From positions 1 through 41,182 of the forward strand of contig JANQFQ010000124.1 of the NCBI GenBank assembly GCA_028277765.1: a DNA stretch of 41,182 nucleotides, given 5' to 3'. Each line of letters begins with the position of its first letter. The stretch's first letter is position 1. The position numbers and the translations under genes were made by a program. Shown here one piece after another: positions 1-8,891 of the stretch. Under the pieces are notes generated by a model. That model was not told the origin of the DNA, ran no database searches, and saw only the letters and a list, made by a program, of their open reading frames with translations. The stretch comes from Desulfobacterales bacterium (GTDB lineage: Bacteria; Desulfobacterota; Desulfobacteria; Desulfobacterales; SURF-7).

Positions 1-38
1 AATTCACTGTGCCTTGTTTCTTTTAGTTGGGGTGAAAT

Positions 39-321
39 AAGTGCTTAAAGTTATAAACTACAAGTTATAAGTGCCTAAAGTTGTGGTATCGTTCCGCTCT
101 ACCAGTTTTAAAAAACGTGGTCGTGATCGTGGTCAGCGCAGCGGTGGCCGTGATCGAAAATGGTGGGCACAGCCCACCCTACAATGTACTAAATCCCGCC
201 ACTGTCGGGACTAAAATTGTGATATTACTTCGCTCTGCCTTCTTTAAAAATAAAAATGGCAGAATTCCACAACTTAAGGCACTTGTAACTTTTAATTTGT
301 AACTTATAACTTAAGGCACTT
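39..321. repeat. Composite palindromic repeat, family R1 copy 1
   Basis: This element has long imperfect inverted ends. The left arm (39-105) reads AAGTGCTTAAAGTTATAA and continues to TGCCTAAAGTTGTGG. The right arm (about 255-321) is its reverse complement with scattered mismatches. The core holds GTGGTCGTGATCGTGG and a nested GTGGGCACAGCCCAC palindrome near 163-177. Related copies lie at 8733-8830 and 32831-32980. The right end stops 18 bases before the NrdG-like start codon, so the repeat may carry or influence that gene's leader. No convincing gene is present in the first 339 bases; the open frame at 81-302 is repeat sequence. Confidence 0.8.
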
Positions 322-339
322 GTTTTTACAGGAACAATC

Positions 340-1038
340 ATGATTTTAGGCGGTTTTCAGAAAAGTTCATTAATCGATTACCCTGGTAAGACAAGCTGTG
401 TGCTGTTTATTATGGGCTGCAATTTTGACTGCCCTTACTGTCACAATGCTGGCCTTGTCAGGGGTGATCAGGAGGTGCCAGCATTTTTAAACGAGAAATG
501 GCTGTTTGATTTCCTCGAAAAGCGTAAGGGATTGTTAGACGGTGTTGTGATAACTGGAGGAGAACCTACACTGTATGATGATCTTGCAGCGTTGTGCGAA
601 AAAATTCAAAAAGCGGGTTACCCTATCAAGCTTGATACAAACGGAAGTAGACCGGATCTTTTAAAAAAACTTCTTGATGCTGGTTTGCTGGATTACATTG
701 CTATGGACATAAAAACAGATCCATACGGATATTCTCCGTATATAGTGAAAAACTATAGCCCTGATGATATCATAACGAGCATCAGGCTTATTATTGAATC
801 AGGTGTTCCGCATGAGTTTAGGACGACATGCGTAAAGCCTTTTGTGAACAAGGAGATCATTAAAACAATTTTAACGCATATTGAAGGAGCGGCACTTTAC
901 GCGCTTCAGCGGTTCCAGATGAGTCAGGTGCTGCATCCAGATTTTTTTAGTGACAGGGATCATGATTGTGCGGATGCTGAACTGGAAAAATTTTCCAGGC
1001 TGGCAAAAAACCGTGTCAAGGAATGCGTTATAAGGTGA
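340..1038 (+). CDS. Anaerobic ribonucleotide reductase activating protein, radical SAM (NrdG-like)
   Basis: This 232-residue protein carries the radical SAM cluster motif CX3CX2C at Cys27, Cys31 and Cys34 (GCNFDCPYCHN), followed by ITGGEPTL, the glycine-rich SAM-binding segment. The opening MILGGFQKSSLIDYPGK is typical of the NrdG2 branch (TIGR02495 type), which by family knowledge installs the glycyl radical on anaerobic class III ribonucleotide reductase. No NrdD partner is visible; it may lie upstream of the window. The ATG at 340 has only a weak upstream GGAAC, directly after repeat R1. A small membrane protein follows 16 bases downstream, suggesting one transcript. It could also be a related activase for another glycyl radical enzyme. 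Confidence 0.88.
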   Translation: MILGGFQKSSLIDYPGKTSCVLFIMGCNFDCPYCHNAGLVRGDQEVPAFLNEKWLFDFLEKRKGLLDGVVITGGEPTLYDDLAALCEKIQKAGYPIKLDTNGSRPDLLKKLLDAGLLDYIAMDIKTDPYGYSPYIVKNYSPDDIITSIRLIIESGVPHEFRTTCVKPFVNKEIIKTILTHIEGAALYALQRFQMSQVLHPDFFSDRDHDCADAELEKFSRLAKNRVKECVIR

Positions 1039-1054
1039 CAGAGGAGAAACAGGA

Positions 1055-1486
1055 ATGATAAAATCGCCTGACATATTACTGAGGATCCTGTTAAGGCTTA
1101 TTGGTCTGCATTCTTTTATTGTAGGGTGCGCGCTGATTACACAGCCAGCATTTTTAATGAAACTGGCTGAGTTTGGACCTGAATATGAACGGTTTTTCCC
1201 TACCCAGGGAGGTGTGTTTCATATTGTCATGGCTGTCTGTTATGTGATGGCCTCACTTGACCTGCGGAAGCATTACAGCATGATCGTGTTTTCAATTGCC
1301 GTTAAAATGATCGCTACGTTTTTTTTACTGATATACTATTTTGTTATTGATCCAAAATGGATTGTTCTTGTTTCAGGTTTAGGGGACGGCATGATGGCGG
1401 TGATGATTTATGCGGCACTGAGGTATTATCTGAATTTTTTAGAAAGTCCTGACTTACAGGATGGAGAGGACTGCCCGAATGGATAA
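1055..1486 (+). CDS. Small four-helix membrane protein, unknown function
   Basis: This 143-residue protein has about four hydrophobic segments, at roughly residues 7-28, 47-66, 74-97 and 101-125, and a short polar acidic tail. No catalytic motif is visible, and I do not recognise the family beyond generic small integral membrane proteins. The ATG at 1055 follows AGGAG with good spacing (GAGGAGAAACAGGAATG). It overlaps the start of the next gene by 8 bases (1479-1486), so the two are probably translationally coupled. It may be a membrane partner of the downstream SDR protein, but nothing in the sequence proves this. Confidence 0.75.
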   Translation: MIKSPDILLRILLRLIGLHSFIVGCALITQPAFLMKLAEFGPEYERFFPTQGGVFHIVMAVCYVMASLDLRKHYSMIVFSIAVKMIATFFLLIYYFVIDPKWIVLVSGLGDGMMAVMIYAALRYYLNFLESPDLQDGEDCPNG

Positions 1487-3095
1487 AAAACTTCCGGGAC
1501 TTCTTGTTACAGGCGCATCAGGTTTTATCGGGCGGCATTTTATCATCGCTGTTACAAAAAAATTCCGTCTATTCTGTCTGGCCCGGCGTTCTCAAAAGGA
1601 AGCGGGGATACCTGTAAACGAAAATATCAAATGGCTTCAGGCGGATATTTCAAAGTGGGAGCACCTCCTGCGGGTCGTCAAGTATGTCAAGGAGAATGGT
1701 GGCGCAGATTATGTACTTCACCTAGCTGGATATTATGATTTTAAGCAGGATGATAACATCGCGTATGAGCGGACCAATGTGACTGGTACCCGGTATGTGC
1801 TTAACATGTCACAGCTGATAGGGATAAAGCACTTTATCTTCACCAGTTCCCTGGCAGCCTGTAAGTTCCCACCCTATGATAAAGTGCTCACTGAAGAGAG
1901 TCCTCCGGACGCTGATTTTCCATATGCCAGGAGTAAACGGAGGGGGGAAGCGGTAATAAAAGGATATTCGAACCTGTTCTCCTGTTCAACACTCCGCCTT
2001 GCGGCTGTGTACAGTGACTGGTGTGAATACCCTCCGCTTTATATACTGCTGAAATCCTGGCTGACTACGGGAGACCTGAAATCCAGAGTACTTGGCGGGA
2101 AAGGGGAATCTGCCGTGCCGTATATCCATGTAAAGGATCTTGTGAAGATGTTTCTGAGGGTATTTGAAAGAACTGATTCTCTGCCCAGGTTAAATACGTT
2201 CATCGCCAGCCCTAATGGGTCTGTTTCTCATAAGGATCTTTTTAAAACAGCCACAAAATATTACTACGGGAAAGAGATGACACCAATACCCCTGCCAAAG
2301 TTTATAGCAGGTCCTGGTCTTCTCCTGCGGTCATTTGTTTATGGTCTTCTTGGCAAAGAACCGTTTGAACAGCCGTGGATGGTAAAATATATAGACCTTA
2401 AACTCAGCGTGGATGCCTCTGCAACATACCAAGCGCTTGAATGGGAACCGACATCCCGTTATCACATCCTGAGGCGGCTTCTTTTTTTAACGGAAAAGAT
2501 GACCAACCATCATATCAACTGGACTTTTCGGAATGAAGCGCTCCTTAAAAGAGTTGCCTACAGAAAGAGCGGCACCATTTTCGACATACTGGGAGAAATC
2601 CGTGAAAAAACAGTTGAGGATATTACCGCTGAAATTTTAAAGCAGGAGAATGCTTCCCGTTTTACACATTACAGGGAAATGGATGTAGGACTTTTGACAT
2701 GGTATGTGACAATGCTGTATCAACTGATAGCGACGACGGTCAGGAATCGTGACCGCTCCCTGATCCATAACTATGTCCAGATAATCTCCTCCAGGCGCTT
2801 TGTGGAAGGTTTCGGGGTCGAAGAGCTGAAGAATTTTCTGAAAACTGTAGGTAAAACCATAAGCAGTGCCTTGCTTTCAAGGCCTGAGATGAAGGACATG
2901 GAAAAGACGGTTTATGATTATATCTACCTGACCATGCAGTTGACAATTGATGAAGTTGAGGATACCTATGAAATCCTCGAAAGCCATCCACCGGAAAAGG
3001 TGCCGGAAGTGGCAAGTGTGGATGACCTTGGCAATAGTGATGATATCAAGCGTATTGTACGGGCCATGGAAGACCTCTGCAGTGATTCCCTCTAA
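1479..3095 (+). CDS. NAD-dependent epimerase/dehydratase (extended SDR) with extra helical C-terminal domain
   Basis: The N-terminal ~330 residues form an extended short-chain dehydrogenase. The dinucleotide-binding motif TGASGFIG lies at residues 11-18 and the catalytic YxxxK is Y149-ARS-K153. The family acts on nucleotide sugars, sterols or other hydroxy/keto substrates; the substrate here is unknown. Residues about 345-538 are an added, mostly helical domain rich in Arg, Leu and Tyr that is not part of a normal SDR. It loosely recalls RsbR-type helical sensor domains. I chose ATG 1479 over ATG 1461 because GGAGAGG at 1463-1469 is then a well-spaced ribosome site and the protein begins just before the Rossmann strand. 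The stop overlaps that of the convergent cyclase gene by three bases. Confidence 0.8.
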   Translation: MDKKLPGLLVTGASGFIGRHFIIAVTKKFRLFCLARRSQKEAGIPVNENIKWLQADISKWEHLLRVVKYVKENGGADYVLHLAGYYDFKQDDNIAYERTNVTGTRYVLNMSQLIGIKHFIFTSSLAACKFPPYDKVLTEESPPDADFPYARSKRRGEAVIKGYSNLFSCSTLRLAAVYSDWCEYPPLYILLKSWLTTGDLKSRVLGGKGESAVPYIHVKDLVKMFLRVFERTDSLPRLNTFIASPNGSVSHKDLFKTATKYYYGKEMTPIPLPKFIAGPGLLLRSFVYGLLGKEPFEQPWMVKYIDLKLSVDASATYQALEWEPTSRYHILRRLLFLTEKMTNHHINWTFRNEALLKRVAYRKSGTIFDILGEIREKTVEDITAEILKQENASRFTHYREMDVGLLTWYVTMLYQLIATTVRNRDRSLIHNYVQIISSRRFVEGFGVEELKNFLKTVGKTISSALLSRPEMKDMEKTVYDYIYLTMQLTIDEVEDTYEILESHPPEKVPEVASVDDLGNSDDIKRIVRAMEDLCSDSL

Positions 3096-5362
3096 TCCAT
3101 ATTTTTTACATATTCATAAAGTTTTGAACTTGTGCAGACTTCATAATACTTGTTTTCAGTAAGGCCGGTCACTTTTAAATCATCTGATATTTTTCGTATT
3201 TGGTCTTCGCGGATAATCAGCCGCTGGTATTTGCCGGTTATTGTGGGGAAAGTGCCAATATGGATTTTAATCTTTTCTTCCTGAAGCTCTGGTATACTGC
3301 ATTCAATGATTTTAAGGTCGATTTCTTCAGCAAGCTTTTCAAAACCAGACGGGCTGAGTTCAATGCCATTAACATTATACCTGTAATAGCTGTCATCAAC
3401 CGTGTTGTCTTTATTATTATCTGTTTCTTTTTGAAAAACATAAAGGTTAAATGGCCTTTTTTGTTTAACCAAGAGCTTACGTAGCGGTTTTGCGCAGCTT
3501 GACAGCCGGTCAGCCAGGTTGATGGCCGGTGAGATCATGATCTGGTTGTCACCGTCAAAAAGAAAAGTGGGCGGCGCGTCGTGATAGCAGATACCGATTC
3601 CCTGCTCAAGTCTCGGAAACTTTGCCTTTTTGTTTTTGACGTTATACTTCTTTGTTATTTTCAACATATTGATAGCAAGACCGCATGCGCGAGCCACGGA
3701 ATACCAGCCTATGGGGGTTTCCTCCTTTTCAGAAATTGTCAGAATGATTGCATCCCCTTCAATGAATACCTTGGTCGCGCCGTATTCGGAGAGAATTTCG
3801 GTTATTGGGTCAAAAAAGTTTCGGCTGAAGTAATAGGCGGGATTAAGGCCCCTTTCCTTAATCTGGTGAGTGATATCTGTGGAACCACGCACGTCTGTCT
3901 TTATGATCACATGATTAATAATCGGTTTTTCACCAACCTCCTGTTCATGAGGCAGGAGGAACTCATAAAGGGTATGGTTTGCCTTTGACAGATTGATTGT
4001 TTTTTCAGTATCAGTCAGGTTTACCCAGTTCATCGCTTCTTTAAGCATAAGGTAATTATTTCTGTCCCGGTTATAGGCAATAAATTTTTCTAAAAACTTA
4101 AGTAGATACTTTTTGTGTTTATCGGGCTTGATTTTCTTCAGGGCAGATACTTTTTGCCGGAGCGGTTTTATGGACAGGGGGGCGCTGGAGACCCCTTTTA
4201 GCCGTTTCAGTTTTTTCTCAATTCGATTTCGCTCCCTGGGGGCGATAAGAAACTGGAGGAGGTCAAGGGGAAGGAGTGGCGGGCAGTAGGTGCGATAAAT
4301 GGGTTGTATCTCAAAGGATGATGAGATCCAACTCATTATCCCTTTTTTGCTGAAATCCTTATACAGTATATTCAGGATTTTGTCCTGGGTTTTTGCAAGC
4401 ATAGCCAGCCGGTTGGCATCTCCATTCTCTCCCTTATCTTTTTTAAGTGTATTTAACTTGTTTTGCGTCAAAGCGCTGTTAAAAATAATATTGACGTTGT
4501 CAACATGGTTCAGCCAGCCCTCAATTTTTTTTTCTACTTCTTCTTTAATGTTTTTTTCTGATGGGGCTTCCTTCCCAGTGTCTCTATTTTCATGTAGACC
4601 AAGCTTCATGAAAAACTTCTTGAGCTGAGCAATGATGGCGCTGTGGGTTACAGTGTCTTCACCTCTGTGGCCAAGAAGTATGTATCTTTCCAGCATAAAT
4701 ACATCATCAATGGAGCTACCGGTATGGAGAATCGGGTTGGAGAAGATTTCATGGGGTATGGTGGAATCTGGTCCAAAGTTTGAAATGAGCACATCTTCAA
4801 TTTTATTGTGGAGTATATCAATTATATATTGAAAGAGTTCTTCAGCAACGTCGCAAGTGATTTGTTTCCTATTTTTTTGAATGTGTGATTTTTCATCGTT
4901 TAATTTTATTAACTCTTTTGTGTATTCCCTGTGGGAGATGTCGAGTTTGCGGAGGATCTCCTGGTATCGGTCCACAAGTGCATCAAATTGCTTCCTTATT
5001 TCATCAAGGAGTTGTTTTATTATGGTGACCTGGGCAAGAAACAGTATCTGAATTTCTCGCTCCATTTTTGCTGTATTGACAGCGCTCATCAAGACATCTG
5101 TGCATAACCTTTTGAATTTATTACTTTCCGCCTTCCAGGCAGACTGCTTTTCTCTTTTTTGAACACTGTCTCTGGCGCGAGAATGCTTGGAGATTAGGTT
5201 ATATACTACTTTACCGGCAGTTTTTCGGAACTCACGACTTAGATTGACATCACAGCGGACATTGTCAACACCCGGAACCAGCCGTTTTAAAGAAAAATGG
5301 ATTGGATAGGATTGAATATCCAGCCCTTTGAGTTCCGAAAGTTGTGGGAATCTGTTAAACAA
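3092..5362 (-). CDS. Class III adenylate/guanylate cyclase-like protein with long helical N-terminus
   Basis: In this 756-residue protein, residues ~480-650 match a class III nucleotidyl cyclase domain. The first metal Asp is D490 in TDVRGST, the second is D537 in FIEGDAI, and the transition-state pair is N615 and R619 in INLADRL. All key positions are present, so it may be active. The first ~470 residues are highly charged and helical, with coiled-coil-like stretches near 100-180 and 380-440. They show no signal peptide or transmembrane segment, so the protein is probably cytosolic. A C-terminal ~100-residue tail follows. The gene diverges from a protein kinase-like gene across a 263-base AT-rich spacer. 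The substrate (ATP or GTP) cannot be told by eye. Confidence 0.8.
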   Translation of the reverse strand: MFNRFPQLSELKGLDIQSYPIHFSLKRLVPGVDNVRCDVNLSREFRKTAGKVVYNLISKHSRARDSVQKREKQSAWKAESNKFKRLCTDVLMSAVNTAKMEREIQILFLAQVTIIKQLLDEIRKQFDALVDRYQEILRKLDISHREYTKELIKLNDEKSHIQKNRKQITCDVAEELFQYIIDILHNKIEDVLISNFGPDSTIPHEIFSNPILHTGSSIDDVFMLERYILLGHRGEDTVTHSAIIAQLKKFFMKLGLHENRDTGKEAPSEKNIKEEVEKKIEGWLNHVDNVNIIFNSALTQNKLNTLKKDKGENGDANRLAMLAKTQDKILNILYKDFSKKGIMSWISSSFEIQPIYRTYCPPLLPLDLLQFLIAPRERNRIEKKLKRLKGVSSAPLSIKPLRQKVSALKKIKPDKHKKYLLKFLEKFIAYNRDRNNYLMLKEAMNWVNLTDTEKTINLSKANHTLYEFLLPHEQEVGEKPIINHVIIKTDVRGSTDITHQIKERGLNPAYYFSRNFFDPITEILSEYGATKVFIEGDAIILTISEKEETPIGWYSVARACGLAINMLKITKKYNVKNKKAKFPRLEQGIGICYHDAPPTFLFDGDNQIMISPAINLADRLSSCAKPLRKLLVKQKRPFNLYVFQKETDNNKDNTVDDSYYRYNVNGIELSPSGFEKLAEEIDLKIIECSIPELQEEKIKIHIGTFPTITGKYQRLIIREDQIRKISDDLKVTGLTENKYYEVCTSSKLYEYVKNMD

Positions 5363-5625
5363 GAAGCATGCTCCTGATTCATATTGATCATTTAAATATA
5401 TGGTTATATATATATAATATAATATATATTTTAAAAATTTAAACCATTATCACATTTTTTTTAATGTACAAACAATAAAGTATAAAATGGTGATAAATTC
5501 ATATTGATTTGATTTGACAAAAATATATACTGTAATGTTAACTATGATATAAATAACAGCCTGTCGGAGAATGATAGTTTTATCCAGCATTTATTATTAT
5601 AACTATTTAGAACGGTTTGAAATCC
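5363..5625. promoter_or_regulatory. AT-rich divergent promoter region between cyclase and kinase genes
   Basis: This spacer of 263 bases separates two divergently transcribed genes and must hold both promoters. It is extremely AT-rich, with alternating TATATATATAATATAATATAT at about 5401-5429. A TTGACA lies at 5514-5519 and a TATGAT at 5543-5548, but the 23-base gap between them is too long for a standard sigma-70 pair. I cannot assign exact promoters. No gene is visible. Confidence 0.45.
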
Positions 5626-7572
5626 ATGGCAAAGGGTAAAGCCAAGAAGAAAAAGACGTCGCCAGCTGCTTCCAATGGTGAAATGGAGAAGCTTAAGGAC
5701 AGGATGAATAGGGCGAATATTATAAGCTTTTATCTGCGCCTTTTTGTACTTCAGGAAGGGGCTAAAGAGACAGACAGGACTGAGATTGTACCGGTACCAG
5801 ATGAATGTTCAGGTTCAAAGTTTGTATATGAACTCCGGGTTGAGAAGGATGAAGAATGGCGATCTCACCGCATCACCGTTGGCCGGCTGGGGGAGGACAG
5901 CGGCAGCAAGAGTATGTGCTATTATGTGATTTTTGGTGTTTATCAGGTAATAAAAATTCCTCCTGATCGTCTGACGGACTTTAATGAATATGTCAAAAGT
6001 GTAAAAAAAGAATCCCATATTGTCACAAGGCTTGCTCCCATGGAGTGTATCGTCCCTAAAATCTCGTTTATCATGACAATGGCGCATGCCCTGGAGAATA
6101 CAAGGAAACTTAACGCAGACGCACTGGAGGACAGGTATATTGAATGGCTAAGGAAAAACAAAAAGTTCCAGAAATATCTGATGATTGGGGATAGATTCTG
6201 TTATTTTATGGAACTTGCCGATAATTTGTTTCTGAGCCATGTTTTGGAAGATGTGCATGACAAAAGCGGCAAAATGCTGGAAGAAGCAACAAGATATCCT
6301 GATGTTATCTGGGAGCCTTATGGTTTTGAGGATCGGTATGGTCATGGGGAAGAGAATGAAAAGTTATGTGCGGCCATTCAGAACCTTTATGATAAATGTG
6401 AGACAAAAATAAAGAAACTTTTAGAAGGGTCCAGCTTTTCCAGGACAGTCCGCCCGTATCAGATGAAGAACTGGTTTCTGGTCTATCTTGGGGACGGGAA
6501 GATTGATGAAAATGAAAAAGGGCTTAATTCTAAAGCAATTACCGGCCTGAACAGACTGCTCACAAATATCATGAAGAGCAACGAGAAGACAGTCAATGGC
6601 TACAGGCGGCTTCTAAGGGAGTATATCAATAAAAGGACCTTTGGCACAATTAAGCTTCAGGTAGAGGGCCTTACAACCAATCTCCTGGATCTCCTGGCAT
6701 GGTTAAGAAAAAAGGGTGTGGCCATGCGGGATCTTAAGCCTGATAATATTCTTGTAGCAGGAGAGCTATCAGACTACCCTCTTTTTTTAAGATCATCAGA
6801 AGAATACAAGCTCGGCCTAATTGATGTTGAAACAGCGGTTGTTTTTAAAAAAGGGAAAGACGGAAAGATTGAAAAACCCCAGCTTGGCGGCACACCTTTT
6901 TTTGCAACACCATCCCATCTTTTTTCCAATGAACTGATAGAAACTTTTTTTGATGATGTTTCGGAGATACTCCACCTGCAGGACTGGTATGCTGTGGTTG
7001 TGATGACCTATATGATGATAACCGGAGAGTATCTGTTCATAAAAACAGCTCAAAAGCTGGCCCTGGTTCAGCGGAATCTGCAGGTCGGTTTAAAGAAGAA
7101 AAAGGATCTGCCTGAAGTTATGAAGGATATTAACCGTACCTTCTGGCTTACCGCAATAAAAGAATTTCAGATAAGAATGAATGCACATGAGAAGATACTT
7201 AAAACTGTAAAGATAACAATCCCGCTGAGCGCGGAAGAGATGTTCCCTGCTGAATTCCTCAAGGACAAGATTCGTATGCTTGAACAGGTTAAGGAGTTTG
7301 TTATATCACAGAAGGTCTTTGAGGGGGATAAAATCCAGAAGCAGTTTATTGAGGCGCCGTCCGAAAAGATCAGGAGACAGATCAACAAGTGGGAAAAAGG
7401 GTACAAAAAAGCAACCCCAAAGAAAAAGCAAGAGATTGTTAAGGCCTTGAGAGAGCTGGAAAGCATGAAGATAAAGATGGAGCGGTTAAAGGCTAAAATG
7501 TCTGCTTATACCCTCATGGAACACATGTTCACAGTGGTTGTCGAAGCTATGTTTAATAAGGAATGGAGGTAG
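5626..7572 (+). CDS. Eukaryotic-like serine/threonine protein kinase, atypical
   Basis: This 648-residue protein has kinase landmarks. A VIKIP strand at K110 fits the ATP-binding lysine. The catalytic loop MRDLKPDN carries D369, K371 and N374. LIDVETA with D400 stands where DFG is expected, so Phe-Gly is replaced. A GGTPFFATP segment just after it resembles the activation loop and P+1 region. A ~200-residue insertion separates the N-lobe from the catalytic loop. Residues 520-648 are basic and coiled-coil-like. No transmembrane helix or extracellular sensor is seen, unlike PknB-type kinases. ATG 5626 starts MAKGKAKKKK; an in-frame TTG at 5617 is less likely. Alanine racemase starts four bases after its stop. 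Confidence 0.78.
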   Translation: MAKGKAKKKKTSPAASNGEMEKLKDRMNRANIISFYLRLFVLQEGAKETDRTEIVPVPDECSGSKFVYELRVEKDEEWRSHRITVGRLGEDSGSKSMCYYVIFGVYQVIKIPPDRLTDFNEYVKSVKKESHIVTRLAPMECIVPKISFIMTMAHALENTRKLNADALEDRYIEWLRKNKKFQKYLMIGDRFCYFMELADNLFLSHVLEDVHDKSGKMLEEATRYPDVIWEPYGFEDRYGHGEENEKLCAAIQNLYDKCETKIKKLLEGSSFSRTVRPYQMKNWFLVYLGDGKIDENEKGLNSKAITGLNRLLTNIMKSNEKTVNGYRRLLREYINKRTFGTIKLQVEGLTTNLLDLLAWLRKKGVAMRDLKPDNILVAGELSDYPLFLRSSEEYKLGLIDVETAVVFKKGKDGKIEKPQLGGTPFFATPSHLFSNELIETFFDDVSEILHLQDWYAVVVMTYMMITGEYLFIKTAQKLALVQRNLQVGLKKKKDLPEVMKDINRTFWLTAIKEFQIRMNAHEKILKTVKITIPLSAEEMFPAEFLKDKIRMLEQVKEFVISQKVFEGDKIQKQFIEAPSEKIRRQINKWEKGYKKATPKKKQEIVKALRELESMKIKMERLKAKMSAYTLMEHMFTVVVEAMFNKEWR

Positions 7573-7576
7573 CTTT

Positions 7577-8734
7577 TTGGTTTCGCCGACCGCCTGGGCA
7601 GAGGTTGATCTTGGGGCAATAGAACATAATGTCGGCGAACTGTGCAGAATAGCCGACACGGATGTTACCCTGATGGCTGTTGTGAAGGCAAATGCCTATG
7701 GCCATGGCATTGTTGATGTTTCTATCCGGGCTCTTCAGGCAGGCGCGGGATCGCTTGGGGTGGCCAGAATAGAAGAAGGAATTCAGCTCAGGCAGGCTGG
7801 TCTTGACGCGCCTATTTTAATACTCGGCCATACACCAACAGACCGTTTCCAAGATCTTTTTGAATATAATCTCATCCAGACAGTATATTCGTTTGAAATC
7901 GCTACTGCCCTTTCTTCGGTTGCCCGGAAATGCGGGGAAAAAATTAGGATTCACATCAAGGTGGACACAGGCATGGGCAGGCTGGGGATTGTGTCTGATA
8001 CACCAGGACTGCCAATAGCCAGCAGGGATGTAAAAGACAATACAACGGAGGAAATAGAAAAGATATGCAAGCTGACCGGCCTTGATACAGAGGGGATTTT
8101 TACGCATTTTGCGTCAGCAGATTCAGCTGAAAAATCATACACAAAAAGGCAGTTTGACATATTTATCCAGCTGCTGGATCGGCTGAAAAAGGACGGTCTG
8201 GAAATACCAGTTAAGCATGCTGCTAACAGCGCGGCCATCATAGAAATGCCAGAGACCCATCTTGACATGGTGCGTGCCGGAATATCAATTTACGGTCTTT
8301 ACCCGTCCGCGGATATTGACAGGTCAAGAATCGATTTAAAGCCCGCCATGACGTTTAAATCGAAAATTGTGCAGACCAAACACGTGCTTCCGGGTTTTAA
8401 GGTGAGTTATGGCGGAACCTATATGGCAGCAAAACCAACAGTGATTGCTACAGTGCCTATTGGTTATGCGGACGGTTTTAATCGACTTTTTTCATCTTCA
8501 GGTTGTATGCTTGTACGGGGCCAAAGAGCGCCTGTAGCAGGGCGCGTTTGTATGGATCTGACCATGCTGGATGTGGGGCAGATTCCTGACGCAACATCAG
8601 GAGATGAAGTAGTTGTTTTCGGCCGGCAGGGTGATGCGGAAATCACCGTGGATGAGTTGGCTTTGGCATTGAATAGTATTAACTATGAAGTGGTCTGTAA
8701 TGTGTCGGAGAGGGTGGAGAGAGTCTATATTTAA
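7577..8734 (+). CDS. alr: Alanine racemase
   Basis: This 385-residue, PLP-dependent enzyme interconverts L- and D-alanine, supplying D-alanine for peptidoglycan. The PLP lysine is K37 in VVKANAYGHG and the second catalytic base is Y278 in VSYGGTY. RVCMDLTMLD and PIGYADGFNR are standard C-terminal landmarks, and the length is normal. The start is TTG 7577: a perfect GGAGGT at 7565-7570 sits six bases upstream, and it clears the kinase stop at 7572. An upstream in-frame TTG at 7538 would overlap the kinase and lacks this support. The ribosome site lies inside the end of the kinase gene, so the two are likely translationally coupled. Confidence 0.93.
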   Translation: MVSPTAWAEVDLGAIEHNVGELCRIADTDVTLMAVVKANAYGHGIVDVSIRALQAGAGSLGVARIEEGIQLRQAGLDAPILILGHTPTDRFQDLFEYNLIQTVYSFEIATALSSVARKCGEKIRIHIKVDTGMGRLGIVSDTPGLPIASRDVKDNTTEEIEKICKLTGLDTEGIFTHFASADSAEKSYTKRQFDIFIQLLDRLKKDGLEIPVKHAANSAAIIEMPETHLDMVRAGISIYGLYPSADIDRSRIDLKPAMTFKSKIVQTKHVLPGFKVSYGGTYMAAKPTVIATVPIGYADGFNRLFSSSGCMLVRGQRAPVAGRVCMDLTMLDVGQIPDATSGDEVVVFGRQGDAEITVDELALALNSINYEVVCNVSERVERVYI

Positions 8735-8830
8735 GTGCCTTAAAAACATAGTGCCTAAAGTGCGCTAAAATGCCTAAAGTTGTGGTATCGCTTTGCTCTG
8801 TCAGTTTTAAAAAAAGTCTTGGTCGTGGTC
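8733..8830. repeat. Palindromic repeat, family R1 copy 2
   Basis: AAGTGCCTTAAAAACATAGTGCC is followed by TGCCTAAAGTTGTGGTATCG, CTTTGCTCTGTCAG and GGTCGTGGTC. The same words, in the same order, occur in the left half of the 39-321 copy and in reverse complement at 32831-32980. It begins on the stop codon of alanine racemase. This copy lacks the right arm, so it is a partial element. Confidence 0.75.
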
Positions 8831-8891
8831 GGGTTTAGAATAAGTTGCTATACATGAGTGTTGAACAGGCGAAACTCAACATAACGCAAAT

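Noticed and set aside
81..302. Open frame of 73 codons before the NrdG-like gene
   Set aside because: It lies wholly inside the palindromic repeat R1, has no ribosome site, and its translation follows repeat words also found in other intergenic regions.
5514..5548. TTGACA/TATGAT promoter for the kinase gene
   Set aside because: The gap of 23 bases between the two hexamers is too long for a sigma-70 promoter.
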